The notes under the pieces were generated by a model, which was not told the DNA's origin, ran no database searches, and was given only the letters and a program-made list of their open reading frames with translations. DNA of 64,000 bases from Desulforamulus hydrothermalis Lam5 = DSM 18033 (GTDB taxonomy: Bacteria; Bacillota; Desulfotomaculia; Desulfotomaculales; Desulfotomaculaceae), in assembly GCF_000315365.1 (NCBI RefSeq), contig NZ_CAOS01000007.1, positions 1-64,000 of the forward strand, given 5' to 3'. Shown here piece by piece: positions 1 to 8,533 of this stretch (position 1 is the stretch's first letter; every line of letters starts with the position of its first letter). A program made the translations under genes and the position numbers.

Positions 1-202
1 ATTTGCATTTTTATATGCACCAGGTTTTGCTTAAACAAAATGCATTTGGAAGAATATCCGGGTTGAATGGCAGATTATCAGCTGCGGGTATTATTGCAAA
101 TGCATTTTGTTTTTTGTTTTTAGGCGGGGTTTGTTTCTTACCTACCTACCGTACAACCTAAATGCAAAGGTTTTTTTGTAAAATAAATGCCGGGTGGCAG
201 TA

Positions 203-230
203 ACAGACATTAGCCCGTATCCATATAATG
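203..230 (+). promoter_or_regulatory. Candidate sporulation-type promoter of the YjcZ-like gene
   Basis: An AC dinucleotide at 203-204 is followed 17 bases later by CATATAATG at 222-230. This resembles the mother-cell sigma-K pattern (AC, 16-17 bases, CATA box) and also the sigma-E -10 box. It lies about 50 bases upstream of a YjcZ-like peptide gene, a family tied to sporulation. The motif is short, so the assignment is tentative. Confidence 0.3.
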
Positions 231-277
231 CTACCAAAGGGTAAAGCCCTAAAAAACAGTAAAAAGGAGGCATGCAA

Positions 278-406
278 ATGGGCTACGGCTATGGTGGAGG
301 AACCGGCGGATGCGGCTACAACCCGTTTTTTCCGGCGTTCATTCTGTTCCTGGTTTTAATCCTGCTGTTTTTCGGTGACGGATTTTATGGTTGCGATGTA
401 AAATAA
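278..406 (+). CDS. YjcZ-like small sporulation protein, 42 aa
   Basis: This is a very small protein with a Gly/Tyr-rich start (MGYGYGGGTGGCGYNPFF) followed by one hydrophobic segment of about 15 residues (FILFLVLILLFF) and a short tail ending DVK. That layout matches the YjcZ/YjcM family of tiny membrane-associated sporulation proteins, whose exact role is unknown. An ATG at 272 is also in frame, but AAGGAGG at 264-270 ends one base before it and seven bases before the ATG at 278, so 278 is preferred. The gene stands alone, with a candidate sporulation promoter upstream and a strong terminator directly after. Confidence 0.75.
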   Translation: MGYGYGGGTGGCGYNPFFPAFILFLVLILLFFGDGFYGCDVK

Positions 407-407
407 C

Positions 408-457
408 AAAGGCCAGATAAATACCCGGCATGTAAGCCGGGTATTTATTTGGCCTTT
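408..457 (+). terminator. Intrinsic terminator of the YjcZ-like gene
   Basis: A 19-bp stem with a single G-U wobble (arms 411-429 and 436-454, loop of six bases) is followed by TTT. The arms extend to AAAGGCC/GGCCTTT. It starts two bases after the stop codon. Confidence 0.85.
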
Positions 458-460
458 CAA

Positions 461-560
461 ACTGTAGACAAAGGTTATAAACAAAGTGAGGCGGTTTTAT
501 GATCTCCTGTCGGCGACTTGTCGAAGCACCGGCAACAGCACTTGATGAGCGAACTTAACC
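461..560 (+). repeat. Structured intergenic element, copy A
   Basis: This stretch aligns with 8274-8369 (copy B) and more loosely with 3589-3680 (copy C). Shared blocks include ACTGTAGNCAAAGG at the start (A and B), ACAAAGT, CGG followed by TTTAT/TTATNATC, and CAGCACTTGAT near the end. The ends pair (GGTTA 473-477 with TAACC 556-560), and an internal stem pairs 508-513 with 529-534 around a CGAC-TT-GTCG hairpin. It lies between the YjcZ-like gene's terminator and the clpB promoter. I do not recognise it as a known riboswitch or leader family. Confidence 0.55.
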
Positions 561-664
561 GAAAAGAAACAGAGTTTTTTTACAAAAAAAGGAGATTATA
601 AAATATATGAAAAGTATTAACCTGAAAATTAACAGCAAACAATAATTTTGACCTTTACTGATCT

Positions 665-693
665 TTGAATAGGGCATGTGCGGTGTTTATAAT
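665..693 (+). promoter_or_regulatory. Sigma-A promoter of clpB
   Basis: TTGAAT at 665-670 and TATAAT at 688-693 are separated by exactly 17 bases. A CtsR-like operator starts three bases downstream. The leader to the clpB ATG would be about 135 bases. Confidence 0.8.
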
Positions 694-696
694 TAT

Positions 697-713
697 GGTC
701 AAGAAAGGTCAAA
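697..713 (+). promoter_or_regulatory. CtsR operator at the clpB promoter
   Basis: GGTCAAG, AAA, GGTCAAA is a tandem heptad matching the CtsR recognition pattern (direct repeats of A/GGTCAAA spaced by NAN). It covers the expected transcription start of the promoter at 665-693, so bound CtsR would block initiation. A weaker copy on the opposite strand (GGTCAAA heptad at 647-653 with a degenerate partner at 657-663) lies upstream. The repressor is encoded at 3720. Confidence 0.85.
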
Positions 714-837
714 TACAAAAGTCATTATTTATTTGCCATTTTATGAATACAACGAATAAAGGCGACATGCTTGATTAAATAATGTACACCTTGTTTGGGA
801 AGGGAGGTGCCGGCCCCGTTAAGTGCGGGGTAAGGGG

Positions 838-3435
838 ATGGATTTTAACCGCTATACGCAAAAGTCACGGGAGGCCGTAGCTGCTGCCCAAAGTTTAGCA
901 GCTCAGCGGCACCATCAAGAAATTACCGGCAAACACCTGTTATTGGCTTTACTAACCCAGGAAGGGGGTTTGGCGCCCCGTTTTTTGGAACATGCCGGCG
1001 TATCAACAACAATCCTGCAAGCCCAAACCGAAGGCTTGTTGAGGAAAATACCGGCTGTGCACGGTTATGAAGGCTCTCTGCGCTTGAGCAGTGGTTTGCT
1101 CAGGGTTTTTCCGAAGGCAGAACAAGAAGCACAAGAGATGAAAGATCGGTTTGTCAGCGTGGAACACCTGCTGCTGGCCCTGCTGGAGGAAGGAGAAACT
1201 GATGTGCAGGATGTTTTGCGGCGGTCAGGGGTGAGCCGGGAAAGACTGCTGGGATCGCTGCGGGCCATTCGGGGCAACCAGCAGGTCACCAGTGAGCATC
1301 CGGAAGAAACTTATGAGGCTCTGGAAAAATATGGTCGCGATTTAACCAAGCTGGCCCAGGAAGGGAAGCTGGATCCGGTAATTGGCAGGGATGATGAAAT
1401 TCGACGCACCATTGAAATTTTATCCCGCCGCACTAAAAATAATCCGGTGTTAATTGGTGAGCCCGGTGTCGGGAAAACAGCAGTTGTAGAAGGATTAGCC
1501 CGGCGCATGGTGGCCGGCGACGTGCCGGAAGGACTTAAAAACAAGAAAATTTTTGCCCTGGATATGGGATCGTTGATTGCCGGTGCAAAATACCGGGGTG
1601 AATTTGAAGAACGCCTCAAAGCGGTATTAAAAGAAGTGCAAAAATCAAACGGCCGGATTATTCTGTTTATCGATGAACTGCACACGGTGGTGGGAGCAGG
1701 CGCTGCCGAAGGGGCCATGGATGCCGGCAACTTGCTAAAACCTATGCTGGCCCGGGGAGAGCTCAGGGCGATTGGTGCTACCACCCTGGATGAATACCGC
1801 AAGCATGTAGAAAAGGACGCTGCCCTGGAAAGGCGTTTTCAACCGGTACTGGTAAACCCGCCGTCAGTGGAAGATACCGTTTCAATTTTGCGTGGTTTAA
1901 AAGAAAGATATGAGGTACATCACGGGGTACGTATAAAAGACAGTGCGCTGGTAGCCGCCGCTACCCTATCGGATCGATACATTTCCGACCGGTTTTTGCC
2001 GGATAAAGCCATTGATTTGATGGATGAGGCAGCTGCCAGGTTACGTACGGAAATAGACAGCATGCCTACCGCCCTTGACGACATCACCAGGCGCATCATG
2101 CGTCTGGAAATTGAGGAAGCCGCTTTAAAAAAAGAAAAGGATGCAATATCGCATGAGCGATTGCAAAAATTACAACAACAGCTGGCGGATTTAAAGGCGG
2201 AAGCGGCTGTTATGAATACCCAATGGCAGATGGAAAAGCAGGCCATTGCGCGGGTACGGCAGTTAAAAAAAGAAATCGAAGACACCAAATTAGCCATTGA
2301 AAGGGCGGAACGGGAATACGATTTAAACCGCATGGCAGAGCTGACATACGGTAAACTGCCGGATCTGGAGCGCCGGCTGAAAGCAGAGGAGGAAAAACTG
2401 GCCGGTCAGCAAAAAAGCAACATGTTGTTAAAGGAAGAGGTGGATGAAGAAGACATTGCCAGGGTGGTCAGCCGCTGGACCGGTATTCCCCTAAATAAAC
2501 TGTTGGAAGGCGAAAAAGAAAAACTTATTCACCTGGACAAAATTTTGCACCGTCGTGTTATCGGACAGGATCAAGCTGTACAGGCGGTGGCGGACGCCGT
2601 GCTGCGGGCCAGGGCCGGCATCAAAGACCCCAACCGTCCCATTGGCAGTTTTATCTTCCTGGGTCCCACCGGTGTGGGTAAAACCGAACTGGCCAGGGCG
2701 TTGGCCGAGGCGCTGTTTGATGATGAACGCAGCCTGATGCGGCTTGATATGTCCGAATACATGGAAAAGCACACAGTGGCTCGCTTAATCGGGGCCCCGC
2801 CGGGTTATGTAGGGTATGAAGAGGGGGGGCAGTTAACCGAAGCGGTACGCCGCAAACCCTATGCGGTAATTCTGTTTGACGAAATTGAAAAAGCCCACCA
2901 GGATGTCTTTAACCTCCTGCTGCAGATTCTGGATGACGGGCGGCTTACCGACGGCCAGGGACGTACGGTTAACTTTAAAAATACCGTTATCATCATGACT
3001 TCCAATATCGGCAGTCAGGAAATTCTTGCTTGCCGGAAACAGGGAAGCCCTGATTATGACGGCATGAAAGCCGCGGTAATGAGCTTACTGCAGCAACATT
3101 TTCGGCCTGAATTTCTCAATCGGGTGGATGAAACGGTGGTTTTTCATGGGCTGGAACTCAAACACATGCAGCAAATTACCGTTTTAATGCTGACCAGACT
3201 GGCTCAACGGTTGCAAGAAACCGCCCGGTTAAACTTGCTTTGGACGGATAAGGCTGTTACCTACCTGGCCCAAAAGGGTTATGAACCAAGCTACGGCGCC
3301 AGACCTTTAAAACGCTTAATCCAACAGCAGGTTGAAACGCCCCTGAGCCGCTTGATGGTAAAAGATGAGGTCAAGCCGGGCGATACCCTGCAGCTTGACG
3401 TGCAGCAAGGACGGCCGGTAATAAATACTGTTTAA
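838..3435 (+). CDS. clpB: ATP-dependent disaggregase ClpB
   Basis: Hsp100 chaperone that, with DnaK/DnaJ/GrpE, pulls polypeptides out of aggregates. An N-terminal Clp repeat domain (about residues 1-145) is followed by AAA module 1 (Walker A GEPGVGKT near residue 206), a long charged coiled coil (about 400-530) typical of the ClpB middle domain, and AAA module 2 (Walker A GPTGVGKT near 608). There is no VGF/IGF-type ClpP-docking loop, unlike the ClpC encoded downstream, so this is a chaperone rather than a protease partner. The length of 865 aa is normal. The conserved start MDFNRYTQ favours ATG 838 over the in-frame GTG at 823. The only good SD (GGGAGG 802-807) lies 30 bases upstream, with a hairpin between. 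Transcribed from its own CtsR-controlled promoter. Confidence 0.95.
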   Translation: MDFNRYTQKSREAVAAAQSLAAQRHHQEITGKHLLLALLTQEGGLAPRFLEHAGVSTTILQAQTEGLLRKIPAVHGYEGSLRLSSGLLRVFPKAEQEAQEMKDRFVSVEHLLLALLEEGETDVQDVLRRSGVSRERLLGSLRAIRGNQQVTSEHPEETYEALEKYGRDLTKLAQEGKLDPVIGRDDEIRRTIEILSRRTKNNPVLIGEPGVGKTAVVEGLARRMVAGDVPEGLKNKKIFALDMGSLIAGAKYRGEFEERLKAVLKEVQKSNGRIILFIDELHTVVGAGAAEGAMDAGNLLKPMLARGELRAIGATTLDEYRKHVEKDAALERRFQPVLVNPPSVEDTVSILRGLKERYEVHHGVRIKDSALVAAATLSDRYISDRFLPDKAIDLMDEAAARLRTEIDSMPTALDDITRRIMRLEIEEAALKKEKDAISHERLQKLQQQLADLKAEAAVMNTQWQMEKQAIARVRQLKKEIEDTKLAIERAEREYDLNRMAELTYGKLPDLERRLKAEEEKLAGQQKSNMLLKEEVDEEDIARVVSRWTGIPLNKLLEGEKEKLIHLDKILHRRVIGQDQAVQAVADAVLRARAGIKDPNRPIGSFIFLGPTGVGKTELARALAEALFDDERSLMRLDMSEYMEKHTVARLIGAPPGYVGYEEGGQLTEAVRRKPYAVILFDEIEKAHQDVFNLLLQILDDGRLTDGQGRTVNFKNTVIIMTSNIGSQEILACRKQGSPDYDGMKAAVMSLLQQHFRPEFLNRVDETVVFHGLELKHMQQITVLMLTRLAQRLQETARLNLLWTDKAVTYLAQKGYEPSYGARPLKRLIQQQVETPLSRLMVKDEVKPGDTLQLDVQQGRPVINTV

Positions 3436-3525
3436 TTGCCGATTTTAAGCGCAACTAGAGATAGAAAAACCTACCAAATTTTATAATGCCCGGCCGGTTG
3501 CCGGTCGGTCTAACCAATCAACAGG

Positions 3526-3553
3526 TTTGATGTACTTATGATTTGTCTATAAT
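3526..3553 (+). promoter_or_regulatory. Promoter of the ctsR operon
   Basis: A perfect TATAAT lies at 3548-3553. The -35 region is weaker (TTTGAT 3526-3531, 16-base spacing). A CtsR-like heptad pair begins five bases after the -10 box, the same geometry as at clpB. Confidence 0.6.
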
Positions 3554-3558
3554 GTTAA

Positions 3559-3575
3559 GGTAAAGCAAAGTCAAG
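3559..3575 (+). promoter_or_regulatory. CtsR-like operator (autoregulation of ctsR)
   Basis: GGTAAAG, CAA, AGTCAAG keeps the 7-3-7 spacing of a CtsR operator, but the first heptad departs from the consensus at one core base. Its position at the start site implies that CtsR represses its own operon, as known in other Firmicutes. Confidence 0.6.
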
Positions 3576-3588
3576 CCGGCTGCCTGCC

Positions 3589-3680
3589 AAGTTGTAAAAA
3601 ACAAGGTTGAAGCGGATTATCATCCGCTTGCCGCAGGAAGACCGGAACTGACAAGAATTGTTGACGGTTTGGTTAAACTT
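3589..3680 (+). repeat. Structured intergenic element, copy C (ctsR leader)
   Basis: Diverged relative of the elements at 461-560 and 8274-8369. It shares TTGTAAAAAACAAGGT, a CGG...TTATCATC hairpin and a terminal GACA..TTG block. The first hairpin is perfect here (AAGCGGAT 3610-3617 with ATCCGCTT 3622-3629), and the ends pair as AAGTT 3589-3593 with AACTT 3676-3680. It would lie in the ctsR mRNA leader, downstream of the operator. Confidence 0.45.
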
Positions 3681-3719
3681 ATGCCGGTTTTAGATAATGG
3701 TTTTGGTGGAGGATGTTGT

Positions 3720-4184
3720 ATGGCTAACATATCTCAATTAATCGAACATTATATAAAAAAGCTGCTGCAGGACAGTCCCTACGGTTATGTAGAGCTGCAG
3801 CGCAATGAGTTGGCAGCTCGGTTCAGGTGTGTGCCATCACAAATCAATTATGTCCTGTCCACCAGATTTACTGCCGACAACGGTTATGTAGTGGAAAGCC
3901 GCCGCGGGGGTGGCGGGTATATTCGTATTGTAAAAATTCCTTTGGATCAACAGGGTGACCCTGCAGTACAAATTTATCGTTTGGTCGGAGAGGAAATTGA
4001 TCAGGCCCAGGCGGAAAAAATTATTAAACGGCTGGCCGAGGAAGAGTTTATAACAGCCAGGGAGGCCCGCATTTTCAAAGCCGTTATGGATCGTAACACT
4101 TTGCGGCTGGATTTGCCCTGGCGTGACAGATTGCGGGCCCAGCTTCTGAGGGCGATGTTGGGGGCTGTTTTGCGAGAAAAATAA
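3720..4184 (+). CDS. ctsR: Transcriptional repressor CtsR
   Basis: Class III heat-shock repressor of clp genes. The 154-aa protein has the family's winged helix-turn-helix N-terminus (MANISQLIEHYIKKLL, then the glycine-rich wing ESRRGGGGYIRI near residue 65) and a helical C-terminal dimerisation domain. In B. subtilis CtsR is inactivated by McsB with McsA and degraded by ClpCP; those three genes follow directly here. GGAGG at 3708-3712 is seven bases before ATG 3720; an earlier in-frame start at 3669 lacks an SD. CtsR-like operators occur upstream of this gene and of clpB. Confidence 0.95.
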   Translation: MANISQLIEHYIKKLLQDSPYGYVELQRNELAARFRCVPSQINYVLSTRFTADNGYVVESRRGGGGYIRIVKIPLDQQGDPAVQIYRLVGEEIDQAQAEKIIKRLAEEEFITAREARIFKAVMDRNTLRLDLPWRDRLRAQLLRAMLGAVLREK

Positions 4185-4201
4185 ACAAGGAGGTTTGCCG
4201 G

Positions 4202-4714
4202 ATGCTTTGTGATCGTTGCCAGAAAAGACCGGCCCAGGTTCATTTTACCCAGGTCATAAATAATACCAAAAAACAAATGAATTTGTGTGCCGTTTGCGCC
4301 GCCGAGATGCAGGCAGAGAGTTTTGGGTTTGTCCCTCAATTAAACTTGCACGACTTTTTAGCCGGCTTGATAAATCATCATTTTGCCGGCGCCAATCTTA
4401 CCGGCAATGCCATGACCAGAGTGCGGTGCGAAAGATGCGGCGCCACTGAAAGTCAGGTAGCTCAGAGCGGTTTATTTGGTTGCAGTGAATGTTACACCCA
4501 GTTTGGCGACCGGGTGCAACCTTTATTAAAAAGGATTCACGGCAGCATTACCCATACCGGCAAGGTACCACGGCGGACAGGCGGCAAGGCCCTGCTGATA
4601 AAAGAGATTCGCATGCTTAAAAGCCAGCTCCAGGATGCCGTTAAACAAGAAGAATTTGAAAAGGCAGCCAGACTGCGTGACCGTATTAAAGAGTTGGAAC
4701 AGCAAATGCAATAA
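4202..4714 (+). CDS. mcsA: McsA, zinc-finger activator of protein arginine kinase
   Basis: 170 aa with four CxxC pairs in the N-terminal two thirds (CDRC near residue 3, CAVC near 27, CERC and CSEC in the middle), expected to bind zinc, and a UVR motif at the C-terminus (about residues 133-168, a Glu/Lys-rich helical pair). McsA stimulates McsB kinase activity and delivers substrates to ClpC. AAGGAGG lies eight bases before the ATG. It sits 17 bases after ctsR and 14 before mcsB, in one operon. Confidence 0.93.
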   Translation: MLCDRCQKRPAQVHFTQVINNTKKQMNLCAVCAAEMQAESFGFVPQLNLHDFLAGLINHHFAGANLTGNAMTRVRCERCGATESQVAQSGLFGCSECYTQFGDRVQPLLKRIHGSITHTGKVPRRTGGKALLIKEIRMLKSQLQDAVKQEEFEKAARLRDRIKELEQQMQ

Positions 4715-4728
4715 GGGGGTGCTGAAAG

Positions 4729-5802
4729 ATGTCACTCAAAGAAACCGTCAATAACCCTTACAGCAAATGGCTGGATGCCTCCGGCCCGGAAAGCGATGTT
4801 GTTATCAGCAGCCGAGTGCGTCTGGCCAGAAACCTGGCAGGGTTTCCTTTTCCTCACCTGCTGGGCCACGAAAATGCCGATAAAGTACTGTATGCGGTGC
4901 AATCTGCCATCAACCGCCAGGAAGTAAAGGAAACCGTCGGCCAGTTGGAATTGTACCGGATGACTGAGTTATCGCCTACCGAAAGACAAATACTGGTGGA
5001 GAAGCATCTGATCAGCCCTGATCTGTTGGAGCAAGCAGAGAAGCGAGGGGTGGTCCTAAGGGCGGATGAAGTTATCAGTGTCATGGTCAATGAGGAAGAC
5101 CACCTGAGAATCCAGTGTTTATTACCGGGCTTGCAACTTAAAGAATGTTGGGACATGGCCAATACGGTGGATGACGCTTTGGAACAGACACTGGACTTTG
5201 CCTTTGCAGAAGAAACAGGTTATTTAACAGCCTGCCCCACCAATGTGGGTACCGGTTTGCGTGCTTCCGTAATGCTGCATCTGCCGGCGCTGGTGGTGAC
5301 CCAGCAAATAAATGCCGTACTGCACAGTCTTTCCAAACTGGGTTTGACTGTTCGGGGCTTGTACGGCGAAGGAACCCAGGCTACCGGCAATTTGTTTCAG
5401 GTATCTAACCAGGTCACCCTGGGACTAACCGAGGAAGAAATTATCGACAATCTGGTTATGGTGGCCAGGCAGCTGGCCAACCAGGAGCGGGCGGCCCGGC
5501 GGGCTTTATACCGGGAACAGCAGCACCAAATTGAAGACCGGGTTTGGCGTGCCTACGGCCTGCTGAAGTATGCCCGAACCATGACTTCCGGCGATGCCAT
5601 GACCCTGTTATCTGATTTAAGACTGGGCGTGGATATGGGCATCATACCAGGTATTCCGGCGGGTTTAATTATGGAGCTGATCGTAATGACCAGGCCGGCC
5701 TTCTTAAACAAATTAAAAGGAACCGAGTTAAACCCGTATCAAAGAGATCTTTGTCGAGCAACCTTAATCAGAGAACGGCTTAATACAATATCATCCGGAT
5801 AG
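4729..5802 (+). CDS. mcsB: Protein-arginine kinase McsB
   Basis: Phosphorylates arginine residues on proteins, including CtsR, marking them for ClpCP degradation. The 357-aa protein resembles phosphagen kinases: SSRVRLARN near residue 27, NEEDHLRI near 122 (substrate-side loop), and the ATP:guanido phosphotransferase signature [14 protein letters not shown] near 166. The length is typical. It has a GGGGGTG SD and precedes clpC by 11 bases. Confidence 0.95.
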   Translation: MSLKETVNNPYSKWLDASGPESDVVISSRVRLARNLAGFPFPHLLGHENADKVLYAVQSAINRQEVKETVGQLELYRMTELSPTERQILVEKHLISPDLLEQAEKRGVVLRADEVISVMVNEEDHLRIQCLLPGLQLKECWDMANTVDDALEQTLDFAFAEETGYLTACPTNVGTGLRASVMLHLPALVVTQQINAVLHSLSKLGLTVRGLYGEGTQATGNLFQVSNQVTLGLTEEEIIDNLVMVARQLANQERAARRALYREQQHQIEDRVWRAYGLLKYARTMTSGDAMTLLSDLRLGVDMGIIPGIPAGLIMELIVMTRPAFLNKLKGTELNPYQRDLCRATLIRERLNTISSG

Positions 5803-5813
5803 GAGGGATATGC

Positions 5814-8258
5814 ATGTTTCAGAGGTTTACCGAAAGAGCACAAAAAGTATTGGTGTTAGCCCAGGAAGAGGCAAGACGCTTAAAGTATCCTTATATCGGC
5901 ACCGAACACATCCTGCTGGGATTGATTCGGGAAGGCGAAGGCATTGCTGCTAAGGTCCTGGCCCAGTTAAATATAAGTGCCGACAAAGTCAGAACGGCGG
6001 TTGAACAAATGGTGGAGACGGGCAATCAGACGGTACCGGCTGATATACCGCCGACGCCCCGGGCCAAACGTGTATTGGAGCTGGCGGTGGAGGAATCCCG
6101 ACGCCTGGGACATAATTATGTAGGCACGGAACACCTGCTGTTAGGTCTGCTGCGGGAAGGGGAAGGAGTGGCAGCCCAAGTCTTGACAGGTTTAGGGGCG
6201 GATTTAGAGCGAGTTCGCCAGCTGGTTACCAATATGCTGGGCGGTACACCGGGCGGCCATCAATCCGCCGGCGGTCACGGCCAAGGTTGCCCGGCCGGCG
6301 GTTGCAAAACAGTGAGCCTGGACCAGTTCAGCCGGGATTTAACCCGCCTGGCGGGCGAAGATAAATTAGACCCGGTGGTAGGCAGAAGCAAAGAAATTGA
6401 ACGGGTCATCCAGGTGCTTTCCCGCCGCACCAAGAATAACCCTGTTTTAATTGGCGAACCGGGCGTTGGCAAAACAGCCATTGCGGAGGGATTGGCCCAG
6501 CGGATAGTAAGCGGTAATGTGCCGGAAATTTTGTTAAACCGGCGGGTTGTTACCCTCGACCTGGCCGGCATGGTGGCCGGCACCAAGTACCGGGGCGAAT
6601 TTGAAGACCGTCTGAAAAAAATCATGGAGGAAATTAAACAAGCCGGCAATATTATTGTATTTATTGATGAGTTGCACACGTTGATCGGCGCCGGGGCTGC
6701 CGAGGGAGCCATCGATGCAGCCAACATTTTGAAGCCGGCCCTGGCCCGGGGGGAAATACAAACCATTGGCGCAACCACTCTGGATGAATACCGTAAATAT
6801 ATTGAAAAAGACCCCGCTTTGGAAAGACGGTTCCAGCCTATTCAGGTGGATGAGCCGACAGTGGAAGAAACCGTTGAAATACTTAAAGGCATTCGTGATA
6901 AATACGAAGCGCATCATAAAGTTCGTATCACTGACGAGGCGTTAACGGCGGCCGCCAAATTATCCGACCGTTACATTACTGACCGGTTTTTGCCCGATAA
7001 AGCCATTGACCTGATTGATGAAGCGGCTTCCCGGGTGCGCATCAAAGCCCTGACCATGCCGCCGGATTTAAAAGATAAAGAAAAGTTGCTGGAAGAAATA
7101 CGCAAAGAAAAAGAAGCAGCCATTAATAACCAGGAGTTTGAAAAGGCCGCTGAGTTAAGGGATCGTGAACATGCTATCCTGGCAGAGCTTAATCAAGCCA
7201 AGGAGAACTGGCATCAATCAAAAAGCGGCGATAATTTAGTGGTAAGCGAAGAAGATATTGCCCATATAGTCGCCAGCTGGACAGGGGTACCGGTGAAAAA
7301 GCTGGCCCAGGAAGAATCAGAACGGCTGTTAAACCTGGAGGAAGTGTTGCACCGGCGGGTTGTCGGGCAAAATGAAGCGGTTAAAGCGGTGGCCCGTGCG
7401 GTTCGACGGGCCAGGGCGGGTTTGAAAGACCCCAAACGGCCGGTAGGATCCTTTATTTTCCTTGGCCCCACCGGGGTAGGAAAAACGGAACTGGCCAGGG
7501 CGCTGGCCGAAGCGCTGTTTGGCGACGAAGAAGCCATGGTGAGAATTGACATGTCAGAGTATATGGAAAAACATGCGGTTTCCCGCCTGGTGGGAGCGCC
7601 TCCCGGTTATGTGGGCTATGATGAAGGGGGCCAGTTGACCGAAGCGGTCAGAAGAAAACCTTATTCAGTGGTATTGTTGGATGAAATAGAAAAAGCTCAC
7701 CCGGACGTGTTCAATATTTTGCTGCAGGTGCTGGAGGACGGGCGCCTGACAGATACCAGGGGCCGTCTGGTGGATTTTCGCAATGCCGTTATCATTATGA
7801 CTTCCAACGTTGGCGTATCCGGTTTGAAAACTGTGGGCAGAGTGGGCTTTGCCCCCAATACTGATGAAGCCAAAGCTGAATACGAAAAAATGAAAGAGCG
7901 TTCGGAGGAAGCGTTGAAACGCACCTTCCGGCCGGAATTTTTGAACCGGATTGACGAAATCATTGTCTTCCACTCCCTGACCCGAGAGCACATTAAGGAG
8001 ATTGTCAGCCTGATGCTGCAAGAAGTAGCGGAGCGTATGGCGGAACACGAAGTTTTCCTTACCTTTACTGAAGCGGCTAAGGATAAACTGGCAGCATTGG
8101 GTTACAGCGAAGAGTACGGTGCCCGACCGCTGCGCCGGGAAATCCAGCGCCGGGTAGAGGATCGTTTGTCCGAAGAGCTGATTAAGGGAACCTTTAACAA
8201 GGGTGACAAAGTGCTGGTAGATGTACAGAATGAAGAAATTACTGTACGAAAGGCCTAA
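5814..8258 (+). CDS. clpC: ClpC, Hsp100 ATPase of the ClpCP protease
   Basis: Unfoldase that feeds substrates, including arginine-phosphorylated ones, to ClpP. It has a double Clp N-repeat (residues 1-145), AAA module 1 (GEPGVGKT near 215), a short UVR-bearing middle domain (about 415-450, much shorter than ClpB's), and AAA module 2 (GPTGVGKT near 551). A VGF tripeptide in the loop after VSGLKTVGR (near residue 680) fits the ClpP-docking tripeptide and separates it from ClpB. 814 aa; SD AGGAGGG. Last gene of the ctsR operon, followed by element copy B and a strong terminator. Confidence 0.95.
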   Translation: MFQRFTERAQKVLVLAQEEARRLKYPYIGTEHILLGLIREGEGIAAKVLAQLNISADKVRTAVEQMVETGNQTVPADIPPTPRAKRVLELAVEESRRLGHNYVGTEHLLLGLLREGEGVAAQVLTGLGADLERVRQLVTNMLGGTPGGHQSAGGHGQGCPAGGCKTVSLDQFSRDLTRLAGEDKLDPVVGRSKEIERVIQVLSRRTKNNPVLIGEPGVGKTAIAEGLAQRIVSGNVPEILLNRRVVTLDLAGMVAGTKYRGEFEDRLKKIMEEIKQAGNIIVFIDELHTLIGAGAAEGAIDAANILKPALARGEIQTIGATTLDEYRKYIEKDPALERRFQPIQVDEPTVEETVEILKGIRDKYEAHHKVRITDEALTAAAKLSDRYITDRFLPDKAIDLIDEAASRVRIKALTMPPDLKDKEKLLEEIRKEKEAAINNQEFEKAAELRDREHAILAELNQAKENWHQSKSGDNLVVSEEDIAHIVASWTGVPVKKLAQEESERLLNLEEVLHRRVVGQNEAVKAVARAVRRARAGLKDPKRPVGSFIFLGPTGVGKTELARALAEALFGDEEAMVRIDMSEYMEKHAVSRLVGAPPGYVGYDEGGQLTEAVRRKPYSVVLLDEIEKAHPDVFNILLQVLEDGRLTDTRGRLVDFRNAVIIMTSNVGVSGLKTVGRVGFAPNTDEAKAEYEKMKERSEEALKRTFRPEFLNRIDEIIVFHSLTREHIKEIVSLMLQEVAERMAEHEVFLTFTEAAKDKLAALGYSEEYGARPLRREIQRRVEDRLSEELIKGTFNKGDKVLVDVQNEEITVRKA

Positions 8259-8273
8259 GCAAAACTTACACAT

Positions 8274-8369
8274 ACTGTAGGCAAAGGCTGTAAAACAAAG
8301 TCGGGACGGTTTATTATCCCTGCCGGCCACTTGGCGACCGCTGACAGCACTTGATAAGCGCAAACAACC
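8274..8369 (+). repeat. Structured intergenic element, copy B
   Basis: Closest relative of copy A at 461-560: nearly the whole 95 bases align, with a few single-base gaps. Its ends pair as GGCTGT 8286-8291 with ACAACC 8364-8369 (one mismatch). The first internal stem is GGGA 8303-8306 with TCCC 8317-8320, and a second small stem lies around CCACTTGG 8327-8334. It sits between the clpC stop codon and the operon terminator, so it would be in the 3' untranslated region. Confidence 0.55.
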
Positions 8370-8375
8370 ATTGGG

Positions 8376-8418
8376 GCCGGCGCCCGCCTGAGTGCGGGCG
8401 CCGGCGGATTATTTTCTT
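8376..8418 (+). terminator. Intrinsic terminator after clpC
   Basis: A perfect 12-bp GC-rich stem (8376-8387 with 8394-8405, six-base loop) is followed by GGATTATTTTCTT. It ends the ctsR-mcsA-mcsB-clpC transcript and separates it from radA. Confidence 0.85.
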
Positions 8419-8533
8419 AACAGGCAGGAATTTACATAAGGGGCAGCGAATGTCAAAGCGAATGTCAAATTGAAAAGAAACTGCAAAAGATTTGATAAAA
8501 AATTACGATAATACTGCTGTGGGGGTTCATCGG

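Noticed and set aside
607-645. 12-codon frame MKSINLKINSKQ after an AAAGGAG in the clpB upstream region
   Set aside because: Too short, lies upstream of the mapped clpB promoter so it would not be in that mRNA, and no promoter of its own was seen.
3484-3505. CCGGCCGG/CCGGTCGG hairpin after clpB as a terminator
   Set aside because: The stem is plausible but no T-tract follows, so I did not list it as a terminator.
7665-8363. 232-aa minus-strand frame opposite the end of clpC
   Set aside because: Shadow of clpC: no SD, low-complexity composition, and it crosses the intergenic element and ends in a region explained by other features.
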